Shown here: in pieces, positions 6,823-13,108 of the stretch
How positions within the stretch are numbered: the stretch's first letter is position 1
Layout of the letters: every line of letters begins with the position of its first letter
DNA from: Deferribacteres bacterium
GTDB lineage: Bacteria; Nitrospirota; Thermodesulfovibrionia; UBA6902
Assembly: GCA_030598625.1 (NCBI GenBank)
Contig: JAUVPO010000006.1
Span: 1-18,745, forward strand
Direction of reading: 5' to 3'
DNA: 18,745 nucleotides
Notes under the pieces: model-generated
What the model saw: only the letters and a program-made list of their open reading frames with translations
What the model was told of the DNA's origin: nothing
Database searches by the model: none
Translations under genes and position numbers: made by a program

Positions 6823-8283
6823 CTAATCCAGGCTGTAATTCGGGGCCTCTTTTGTGACCGTTACATCATGAACATGGCTTTCCCTTAATCCTGAGGGTGT
6901 TATTCTTATAAACCGTGCCTCCTTACGGAGTTCTTCAATATCTTTGCAGCCACAATAACCCATTCCGGATCTCAGTCCCCCTACCAGCTGATGAACACTT
7001 GCAGATACAGGTCCCTTATACGGCACCCTGCCTTCAACACCTTCAGGGACAAGTTTCCTGCTCTCTACTTTCTCTTGCGCATATCTGTCCTTGCCGCCGG
7101 CTTCCATCGCGCCTAATGAACCCATGCCCCTGTATACCTTATATGTTCTTCCCTGATACAGCACCAACTCTCCGGGGCTCTCATCGGTTCCAGCAAAAAG
7201 CCCACCTATCATTACGGAGTTTGCCCCTGCCGCAATCGCCTTTGTCACGTCGCCGGAGTACTTAATACCTCCGTCCGCGATAACAGGAACACCGGCTGCG
7301 TCAGCGACCTCCGAGCACTCCTTGATCGCCGTGATCTGGGGAACGCCCGCGCCCGCAATTATTCTCGTTGTACAGATAGAACCGGGACCCACACCCACTT
7401 TAACGGCATCGACTCCCGCGTCAATAAGGTCTTTTGTCGCCTGGGCAGTGGCCACATTGCCTGCGACAATTTCAATTTCGGGGAATTTCCCCCTCAATTC
7501 TCTCACCGTAGAAATGACCCTTTTTGAATGCCCGTGGGCAGTGTCAACAACCAAGACATCCACACCGGCCATGCTTAAAGCTGATGCGCGAACAATCGCG
7601 TCTTTTCCAACACCCAGGGCAGCGCCAACCCTTAGTCTGCCGAGGGTATCCTTGCATGCATTAGGATATTTTTCCCGCTTTTCAATATCTTTAATAGTAA
7701 TAAGACCGATCAATGTCAGGTTTTTACCGACAATAGGAAGCTTTTCAATTTTGTGTTTATGAAGTATCTCTTTCGCCCCTTCAAGGGTTATGCCTTCACG
7801 GGCGGTCACAAGTCCTTTTTTCGTCATAACTTCCAAAGCTTTTTTCTGAAAATTGGTTTCAAACTTCAAATCCCTGTTAGTAAGGATCCCGACAAGTTTT
7901 TTCCCTTTTGTGATGGGAACTCCCGAAATCCTGTACCTTTCCATTATTGCAAGCGCCTTTGAAATCTTTTCGTCCGGCTGCAGGGTGATAGGGTCAACGA
8001 TCATACCGCTTTCCGATTTCTTTACCTTGTCCACCTCGAGCACCTGCGACTTCAGGGACATTGCCCGGTGAATTATTCCTATGCCACCTTCTCTTGCAAT
8101 GGAAATGGCAAGCTGGGCTTCTGTCACCGTATCCATGGCTGAACTCACAATCGGAGAATTTATCCTTATGTTCCTTGTAAATTGAGTGCTGACGTCAACC
8201 TCACCGGGAAGAATACTCGACTTTGCGGGCACCAGAAGCACGTCATCAAAAGTTAGTCCGATTTTTACATTATCCTCCAGCAT
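6823..8283 (-). CDS. guaB: IMP dehydrogenase
   Basis: Oxidises IMP to XMP with NAD, the committed step of guanine nucleotide synthesis. The 486-residue protein is a TIM barrel interrupted by two CBS domains (about 96-205), which in this family bind purine nucleotides and tune activity. Catalytic Cys304 sits in GPGSICTTRII; the mobile flap holds Arg400-Tyr401 after GMGSLGAMEAGGKD. The ATG has a strong AAGGAG site 6 nt upstream. It leads the guaB-guaA operon, and a set of phased TGAAC repeats lies in its promoter region. Confidence 0.98.
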   Translation of the reverse strand: MLEDNVKIGLTFDDVLLVPAKSSILPGEVDVSTQFTRNIRINSPIVSSAMDTVTEAQLAISIAREGGIGIIHRAMSLKSQVLEVDKVKKSESGMIVDPITLQPDEKISKALAIMERYRISGVPITKGKKLVGILTNRDLKFETNFQKKALEVMTKKGLVTAREGITLEGAKEILHKHKIEKLPIVGKNLTLIGLITIKDIEKREKYPNACKDTLGRLRVGAALGVGKDAIVRASALSMAGVDVLVVDTAHGHSKRVISTVRELRGKFPEIEIVAGNVATAQATKDLIDAGVDAVKVGVGPGSICTTRIIAGAGVPQITAIKECSEVADAAGVPVIADGGIKYSGDVTKAIAAGANSVMIGGLFAGTDESPGELVLYQGRTYKVYRGMGSLGAMEAGGKDRYAQEKVESRKLVPEGVEGRVPYKGPVSASVHQLVGGLRSGMGYCGCKDIEELRKEARFIRITPSGLRESHVHDVTVTKEAPNYSLD

Positions 8284-8322
8284 AAGTTACTCCTTAAATT
8301 TAAATAGTTCAAGATATTCAGC

Positions 8323-8328
8323 ATCATA
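8323..8328 (-). promoter_or_regulatory. Possible guaB -10 element
   Basis: TATGAT on the minus strand matches the -10 consensus at five of six positions and lies about 40 nt before the guaB ATG. No good -35 hexamer occurs at 16-18 nt spacing; the place where it should be is occupied by the phased repeats at 8351-8380. This would suit an activator-dependent promoter. Confidence 0.35.
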
Positions 8329-8350
8329 TTTTTTTACAACTTCAAACAAT

Positions 8351-8380
8351 TATTGAACCATCCTGAACAATATTGAACTA
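8351..8380. repeat. Three tandem 10-bp units with TGAAC core upstream of guaB
   Basis: TATTGAACCA, TCCTGAACAA and TATTGAACTA follow each other without a gap, putting TGAAC at 8354, 8364 and 8374. The spacing is exactly 10 bp, so the cores face the same side of the helix. An inverted GTTCAA occurs at 8307-8312, nearer guaB. The array lies between the surA-like stop and guaB, at about -35 to -64 relative to the proposed guaB start. This is a typical operator layout; the binding protein is unknown. Confidence 0.5.
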
Positions 8381-8385
8381 TGCGT

Positions 8386-9345
8386 TTATAGCTTTATCCG
8401 GATATATGCCTTTTCTCTCAGTCCTGATTTCCAATCATAATATCCGGCCTGAAAGGCCTTTTGAAATAAATTTCCCTTTATCGTGTCCCTGACTTTCCCT
8501 ATGCCTCCGCCTTCTATTTTATCCTCAACCTTTATGATATGAAGTCCCGCGGGGCTCCAAAAAGGACTGCTGACCTCGCCTGTTTTTAAGGTAAACGCTA
8601 TATCTTCCACTTCCTTCAGCGCGCTACCGCGGCTTATATAGCCCAAATCGCCTCCGAACTGTCTGCTCGGGTCTTCAGAAAATTCAGAGGCAAGTTTTGA
8701 AAATTCTTCGCCTTTATCGATCCTCCCTGTTAATTCCTTAGCAACAGCTTCGATATCCGCTTTTTGCGATTCATCCTCCGGGCCGGCAAAGAATATCTGT
8801 CTTATCCTGATTCTTTCTTTTTCGTGATACTTGTCCCTGTTGGCTTGATAATATTCTTCAATCTCTTTGTCCGCGATAACGATATTATTTCTCACCGCAT
8901 AATTTATGACCTTCTGAAGAAGAATCTGCTCCGACAGCCTCTCTCTGTAATCTCTTAAAGTCATCCCTTCCGCTTTTAAAGACGTCACTAAAGATTCACC
9001 TGTAAGACCATATTTTTCCTTGATCTCATCAACAGCGCCGTCTATCTCTGAATTACTCACATCAAGTCCCATTTTCCGTGCTTCCTGTATCTGCAACTTA
9101 GACTCGATCAGGTTATCCAAAAAAGACCTTTCGATTTCCTTTATCTTCTCATCCCTCTCTTTGCCTGTGGCTTCACCCAAATATTCTTTCCCCTCAACGG
9201 CAATTACATTCATGAGCTCACTCCACGTAATGACCTCGTTGTTTACGGTGGCAACGACTCTGTCAAGCAAGGCGGCGGCGCAGGTCATTTCAGAATTAAA
9301 GATCGCTGCAATCAGTATAAAAATGACGGGTAACTTTTTTTTCAA
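8386..9345 (-). CDS. SurA-like periplasmic chaperone / parvulin peptidyl-prolyl isomerase
   Basis: A hydrophobic signal (residues 1-24, ending near TCAAA) exports the protein. A SurA N-terminal helical chaperone domain follows, starting with the family hallmark LLDRVVATVNNEVITWSEL and continuing to about 165. One parvulin (rotamase) domain at about 178-275 shows IRQIFF, the EFSKLASEFSEDPS segment and GGDLGYISRG. E. coli SurA has two parvulin domains and 428 residues; at 319 this is the one-domain form common outside gammaproteobacteria. It probably escorts outer-membrane proteins. The start is TTG at 9343-9345, chosen because AAGGG lies 7 nt upstream and no ATG gives a full signal peptide. 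It precedes guaB by 102 nt but is probably a separate unit. Confidence 0.85.
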   Translation of the reverse strand: MKKKLPVIFILIAAIFNSEMTCAAALLDRVVATVNNEVITWSELMNVIAVEGKEYLGEATGKERDEKIKEIERSFLDNLIESKLQIQEARKMGLDVSNSEIDGAVDEIKEKYGLTGESLVTSLKAEGMTLRDYRERLSEQILLQKVINYAVRNNIVIADKEIEEYYQANRDKYHEKERIRIRQIFFAGPEDESQKADIEAVAKELTGRIDKGEEFSKLASEFSEDPSRQFGGDLGYISRGSALKEVEDIAFTLKTGEVSSPFWSPAGLHIIKVEDKIEGGGIGKVRDTIKGNLFQKAFQAGYYDWKSGLREKAYIRIKL

Positions 9346-9430
9346 ACAACACCCTTAAATCATTGTTTTTCCCAATCCTGGGTCCTCAGTTTTCTCCCTG
9401 AACCAATGATCATGATTTTAAATAAAGAGA

Positions 9431-9460
9431 ATTATGACATGGTTTAAAGTTTTTATTCAA
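9431..9460 (-). promoter_or_regulatory. Putative sigma-70 promoter of the surA-like gene
   Basis: On the minus strand TTGAAT (9455-9460) and CATAAT (9431-9436) are separated by 18 nt, matching the -35 and -10 consensus at four and five of six positions. The start would fall near 9424, giving a leader of about 79 nt. The rest of this 165-nt gap, including a GC-rich CCGG-containing stretch near 9461-9477, shows no convincing terminator for the channel gene. Confidence 0.45.
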
Positions 9461-9510
9461 GCCGGGTTGGGCCGGATTCGCTAAAAAAATTGATATTAGT
9501 TTTCAGCTAT

Positions 9511-10506
9511 TCATACACCTACCAGCTTCTCAAGCTCTTCAAGTTGTCTTGTCTGTCCCATTGCAACAAGGGTATCCCCCTGTCTTATGATGCTTGTTGA
9601 AGTCGGATTGAATTCCATTTCCCCTGATTCCCTTTTTATGGCGACAATTATTATCCCCATGTCCTTTCGTATGCCGCATTCATCGAGTGAACGGTCCACA
9701 ATATGCGACGATTCCTTCACTTTAATCTCCTCCATCTGCAATTCAAGGTTCCCGCTCCTCGTGGCAAACTCAATAAAATCAACAACAGCTGGTTTTAAGA
9801 TTGTATGGGCAATCCTCAGCCCTCCTAAATGATACGGGGAGATGACCTTGTCCGCGCCGGCCCTTATAAGTTTTCGCTCCGCCCCTTCCTCACTTGCCCT
9901 TGCAACTATTGTGAGCTTTGGATTCAGCCCCCTGGCAGATAAAACCACATAAAGATTGTCGGCATCCGTTGAAAGCACGGAGATCAGCCCGAGCGCCCTT
10001 TCGATACCGGCATCCTTTAGAACACTATCCTGTGTCGCATCTCCCTGGAGCGCAAGTATGTCCTTATCCATAGTGGAAACCACCTCAGGAGTTCTCTCAA
10101 TAATTATGAAAGGCGCTTTATTTTGCATCATTTCCCTGCAGGTGATTTTCCCCATTCTGCCATAACCGCATATAATGTAGTGATTTTTTAATTTCCCGAT
10201 TTTTTTGCTCAATTTCCTCCTCCCTAAGATTTCTCTTAACTCACCCTCTATGAGGAGTCTGGCGCCGACACCCAGCACGTACAGCATCGCGCCGACGCCT
10301 GTAAGAATCAGAACCGCTGTAAAAACCCTCCCTGCCTTTGAAAGGTGATGTACCTCCTCGTAGCCCACCGTCGTAAGCGTTATAATCGTCATATACAGTG
10401 AGTCGAATATGCTCCATCTTTCTATAATTGAATATCCAATAGTTCCAAATGAAATAACTCCGATTATTACGATAATCGGGGGTATTATACTCTGTTTTAC
10501 ATTCAC
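9511..10506 (-). CDS. Two-TM potassium channel with RCK (TrkA-N/TrkA-C) domain
   Basis: MthK-like ligand-gated K+ channel subunit. TM1 is at about 7-27, the pore helix and filter TTVGYEE at 45-51, and TM2 at about 60-85. The cytoplasmic part has a Rossmann-type RCK N domain with GYGRMG (114-119) and Asp/Glu acceptors downstream, and a TrkA-C domain near 250-331 (EIKVKESSHIVDRSL to DTLVAMG). In the filter the usual second Gly of TVGYGD is replaced by Glu, as in some bacterial relatives as I recall; ion selectivity could be altered. The start is GTG at 10504-10506 with no clear ribosome-binding site; the reading frame gives a complete TM1 from there. It stands alone, between the SurA-like gene and the accessory block. 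Confidence 0.9.
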   Translation of the reverse strand: MNVKQSIIPPIIVIIGVISFGTIGYSIIERWSIFDSLYMTIITLTTVGYEEVHHLSKAGRVFTAVLILTGVGAMLYVLGVGARLLIEGELREILGRRKLSKKIGKLKNHYIICGYGRMGKITCREMMQNKAPFIIIERTPEVVSTMDKDILALQGDATQDSVLKDAGIERALGLISVLSTDADNLYVVLSARGLNPKLTIVARASEEGAERKLIRAGADKVISPYHLGGLRIAHTILKPAVVDFIEFATRSGNLELQMEEIKVKESSHIVDRSLDECGIRKDMGIIIVAIKRESGEMEFNPTSTSIIRQGDTLVAMGQTRQLEELEKLVGV

Positions 10507-10718
10507 GATTAATTATAAAGAATTCTGCAAATATTTAACCACTAATTTACAATGCCCCCATTAATGAGATGTTCAGTTTTGTTTTTGCCTTTTTATGCGA
10601 ATTATGCTGAACAATCAAAAGGGATTAAACACGCCGTCGTAAAAAAATCATATTGCTGGATATCTTTTGGACCAAGAGAGCTGACACATGTTAATATTAT
10701 TGAAAAGGAGAGTTCCAT

Positions 10719-10787
10719 ATGCTGGGATTAAAAGTTCCCATATCAGCAGATGAAATTATAGAAGCTGTAAAATCGGAAGGGTTTTAA
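10719..10787 (+). pseudogene. 22-codon plus-strand ORF with strong ribosome-binding site, possible antitoxin relic
   Basis: A clear AAGGAG (10705-10710), 8 nt upstream, precedes ATG and the peptide MLGLKVPISADEIIEAVKSEGF, which ends at TAA followed at once by TAG. The sequence resembles the N terminus of small antitoxin-like proteins that start with a beta strand and a helix such as ADEIIEAVKS. In another frame the text continues sensibly after the stops (EFFSTLQEEVEKFSPDI, from 10790), suggesting a frameshifted remnant that now runs into the 3' end of the SET gene. It might also be a genuine micro-ORF. The remainder of 10507-10718 shows only a 7-bp inverted repeat with a 30-nt loop (TGTTCAG at 10570, CTGAACA at 10607) and no other gene. 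Confidence 0.4.
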
Positions 10788-10826
10788 TAGAATTCTTTTC
10801 AACATTACAGGAAGAAGTTGAGAAGT

Positions 10827-11357
10827 TCAGCCCTGATATTCCCTTTTGTAGGTTTGTTTTAGATTCATCGTTCTATCCATCCTACGCCTGCTCAGAGAAA
10901 TCTTGGCATCCAATTCAAGAAGGTAAGGAGCAACAAACCCTTCGTATATTTTTTTCTTTTCATATGGCAAATCTTTCCACCCCGTAATCCTACCACGACA
11001 TTTCTCCGAGCCACACATGCACTGTTTTTGGAAATAGTCAACAGTAAAGTTTCTCATCGCATAATCGAAAGTTATTTCATCATTAACACTGATGTCTTTT
11101 ATTGCTACAAAGTCATGAGCACCAGTTTCATTTACTCTAATACCACAATAAGGGTCACAGGAATGATTGACCTTATTTACTAATCCAGCATGAAAAACAT
11201 ACTTGTTTTCGCCTAGCTGTGAAGCATGAGAGTGATTTCTATCCAACACTTTTTTAATAACTCCGACCATTACTGTTTCACCAGCCTTAAATGATCTGGT
11301 GGCAAAAACCCCTTCTCCTTTTCCAGCAGTTTCCCTTAACTCAAATCCATCTTTCAT
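10827..11357 (-). CDS. SET-domain protein-lysine methyltransferase
   Basis: Residues 6-122 form a compact SET domain: GKGEGVFATRSF (cofactor loop), NHSCDPYCG at 64-72 (the conserved pseudoknot NHSC-P), DEITFDY with Tyr99 at the catalytic position, and a post-SET Cys triad C-X-C-X4-C (113, 115, 120) that with Cys67 would bind zinc. SET enzymes transfer methyl groups from S-adenosylmethionine to lysines. Bacterial members exist, but their targets are mostly unknown. The C-terminal 55 residues are basic and helical (SLSRRRMDRTMNLKQ). I chose ATG 11355-11357, which has AAAGGAG at 7-nt spacing; an upstream extension to 11405 lacks any such site. Total length is 176 residues. It lies downstream of the zinc-finger gene on the same strand, 179 nt away, in an AT-rich block. 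Confidence 0.85.
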   Translation of the reverse strand: MKDGFELRETAGKGEGVFATRSFKAGETVMVGVIKKVLDRNHSHASQLGENKYVFHAGLVNKVNHSCDPYCGIRVNETGAHDFVAIKDISVNDEITFDYAMRNFTVDYFQKQCMCGSEKCRGRITGWKDLPYEKKKIYEGFVAPYLLELDAKISLSRRRMDRTMNLKQTYKREYQG

Positions 11358-11536
11358 ATTGAATCTCCTTTTCATCTTTCCCTGTTTTCTTTTTGACCCA
11401 GTCAAACAAGCCCATTTATTGTTTTCTCTGCTGTTTTATATAAGAATGTCAGATTCCAGCCGCGGCGTCAGTTGGAAGGTAATGCTTCATGTTATGGTGT
11501 AAATATGTCAATAAGAACCCACCTGCATTTAATATT

Positions 11537-12151
11537 TCAGAATGAATAGGCCGTCGATTTATATTTTACCTTTGCTTTCTTTACTGTCGGGAAATCCCTG
11601 GCACAATCCATGATGAGTTTCATTGTTTCATACGGAACATTTTCAGGATCGATATCAGAGTGTTTAAATGAAATATGTCTCAAAAGCGATTCCCGGTTAC
11701 TGAATATGTCCGTGCAAAAAGAACAGCAGAATAATTCATTTTCTACTTTACCGTCAACGTATTTTTGAATCAGCTTTTCATCGTTGGAAATCTGGAATGA
11801 AATCCTTGCTGTCGGATCTATCGACTTGGTGTGTTTCTGAATATGATCGATTATGCTGGATGTTGGTGATGGACAATTATCGTCAACAGCAAAATGGCAA
11901 TGCGGGCAAATATAAATCGTTTCCGAATCTTCATCGACTTCATGGTCTTCAACCCTTATTGTCATGCTTTTCAGTCTGTCCGGATGGTCTTTTTGAATAT
12001 GGTCTTTTAAAGCAGGGGGGTCGGTAAAATATTCGCTGCAAAAAGGACAGAACAGTAATTTTTTCAGCACTGCTGATACAGCATCATCGACATTCTTAAC
12101 ACAGTGTACACTCTCAAGTATTTTTTTAAATGTCTCTATCTTGTCTTGCAT
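11537..12151 (-). CDS. Protein with three C2H2-type zinc fingers
   Basis: No family name recognised. Three Cys2-His2 units are visible: C35-X2-C38-X12-H51-X4-H56, C82-X2-C85-X17-H103-X3-H107, and C143-X2-C146-X12-H159-X4-H164. The first and third keep the classic X12 spacing and hydrophobic positions (YF...L, IF...LL); the second has a longer loop. The links between fingers are 25-36 residues, longer than the TGEKP linkers of eukaryotic DNA-binding arrays, so RNA or protein binding is as likely as DNA binding. An acidic stretch (VEDHEVDEDSE) precedes finger 2. No signal peptide or TM segment, hence cytoplasmic. I place the start at ATG 12149-12151 because a TATAAT box ends 7 nt before it, suggesting a leaderless mRNA; an ATG three codons earlier overlaps that box. 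It sits beside a SET methyltransferase gene. Confidence 0.75.
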   Translation of the reverse strand: MQDKIETFKKILESVHCVKNVDDAVSAVLKKLLFCPFCSEYFTDPPALKDHIQKDHPDRLKSMTIRVEDHEVDEDSETIYICPHCHFAVDDNCPSPTSSIIDHIQKHTKSIDPTARISFQISNDEKLIQKYVDGKVENELFCCSFCTDIFSNRESLLRHISFKHSDIDPENVPYETMKLIMDCARDFPTVKKAKVKYKSTAYSF

Positions 12152-12158
12152 ATATAAC

Positions 12159-12164
12159 ATTATA
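12159..12164 (-). promoter_or_regulatory. TATAAT -10 box of the zinc-finger gene
   Basis: A perfect TATAAT on the minus strand lies exactly 7 nt before the A of the ATG at 12151, so RNA synthesis should begin at or next to the start codon. There is no Shine-Dalgarno sequence. The -35 position (TTTATT, 17-nt spacer) is poor; a TTGACA at 12215-12220 is too far away to pair with this box. Confidence 0.5.
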
Positions 12165-12346
12165 GTATAGCATTAATTTGAAATAAATATTCAGGCAGTT
12201 TTTTTAAGTAATCTGTCAAGTTTAAAAACTTACTTTCTTAATAACATGTTCTATATGTTTTGATCTTGATAGTAAGTCTCATAGGATTATTTGGGTTTTT
12301 TTAAGGCATCGGTGATTTTTTTCTGGAAAGCACGACGTATTTAACT

Positions 12347-12364
12347 CTCGGTGCCGTCACCGAG
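12347..12364 (+). terminator. Hairpin with following T-rich run, possible plus-strand terminator
   Basis: CTCGGTG and CACCGAG form a perfect 7-bp stem with a CCGT loop; on the plus strand TTATTATTTAATATT follows. No intact plus-strand gene lies upstream (12165-12346 holds none), so the element may be a leftover or a chance structure. The rest of 12165-12346 shows an AAGTTT-AA-AAACTT palindrome at 12218-12231 and long A/T runs. Confidence 0.25.
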
Positions 12365-12375
12365 TTATTATTTAA

Positions 12376-12590
12376 TATTGTCACCGGCCTTTATGGTTAT
12401 ATGTCTGTATATTTTTCAGAAACGGCGAATTAGGACGAGCAAATTATTCGAGGCGATCATAGACAGTAACTTTATATTTATCAGCTGTGAATCTATTGAC
12501 CTGAAGTTTAGTGATCCCGAAAGGATTTTAATAAAAAAATGGTTGATTATTAAATACAATCTATTTCAATATTACGAATTTCATAGTTCA
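12376..12590 (+). pseudogene. Decayed PIN-domain toxin fragment
   Basis: The frame from 12423 reads RRIRTSKLFEAIIDSNFIF followed by ISCESIDLKFSDPER, which resembles the middle of PIN-domain toxins, where a helix (EAII), a strand (FIFISCE) and a DPER segment occur in this order. A shifted frame just upstream (12361-12393) reads VII, stop, YCHRPL, reminiscent of the N-terminal strand and NRPF motif of the same proteins. With frame changes and a stop codon the gene is not functional. The similarity is from memory of the family pattern, so confidence is low. The fragment runs up to the 3' end of the Mut7-C gene on the other strand. Confidence 0.28.
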
Positions 12591-12594
12591 AGAT

Positions 12595-13068
12595 TCAAAG
12601 AATCTCCCTTAATTTTTCCCGCATCTTCTCTGAATGTGTCCCCTTCCAGTAAAATCTGCCGCACTTTGGACACCGCTTGAAACTGTCTGAAGTATCATAG
12701 ACGTACTCGGGCACATGGGGCTTGGCATGCTCTTTGGGAATAATGTTAAGAACAGCATTGCAAAGGGAACATCGGCTAAACGCAGGGGGCGACTTTAATT
12801 CATCCGCTTTAATGCAGGGGATTAAATTAAATGTTCTGATAACGTTTCTTAGTTGTTCAAACGTATCGTTTTCCCTTAATAACAGGACATCTTTCAGGCC
12901 TCTCATCTTCACAAGGCGGGTATCTCTAGTTAAAAGCATTCTGCTTTCTTCCCGCGCGATCCTTATAAGGCGGCGATCTTCGATATGGGGAAAATATTCA
13001 GTGTCATATCCGAGCAGTCTCAACCATCTGGCAAGACGGCCGAGCATTGAATCGGCAATGAATCTCAT
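12595..13068 (-). CDS. Mut7-C RNase-domain protein (PIN fold plus zinc ribbon)
   Basis: The 157 residues match the prokaryotic Mut7-C family: an N-terminal PIN-like nuclease fold with MRFIADSMLGRLARWLRLLGYD and LLTRDTRL, in which Asp6 and Asp49 are likely metal ligands, then a C-terminal zinc ribbon with Cys100-X2-Cys103 and Cys133-X2-Cys136 (SRCSLC, KRCPKCGRFYW). Family knowledge suggests RNA cleavage; the physiological substrate is not known. Some members carry an extra N-terminal ubiquitin-like domain, absent here. It starts 40 nt after rpoC with only a short AGG-like site and no visible terminator between, so it is probably transcribed with rpoBC. Confidence 0.85.
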   Translation of the reverse strand: MRFIADSMLGRLARWLRLLGYDTEYFPHIEDRRLIRIAREESRMLLTRDTRLVKMRGLKDVLLLRENDTFEQLRNVIRTFNLIPCIKADELKSPPAFSRCSLCNAVLNIIPKEHAKPHVPEYVYDTSDSFKRCPKCGRFYWKGTHSEKMREKLREIL

Positions 13069-13108
13069 AAACCTGAATCATACAAAAAGCAACCGTAATC
13101 CCTGCGAG

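Noticed and set aside
9461..9477. GC-rich CCGG-containing stretch as intrinsic terminator of the channel gene.
   Set aside because: The stem is only 4 bp and is followed by mixed sequence, not a U-tract.
10570..10613. TGTTCAG/CTGAACA inverted repeat as a terminator or operator.
   Set aside because: Only 7 bp with a 30-nt loop and no T-run; too weak to annotate.
12351..12680. 109-codon plus-strand frame overlapping the end of the Mut7-C gene, as an intact gene.
   Set aside because: It starts with GTG without a ribosome-binding site, its last 30 codons are the reverse strand of mut7C, and the informative part looks like a decayed PIN fragment instead.
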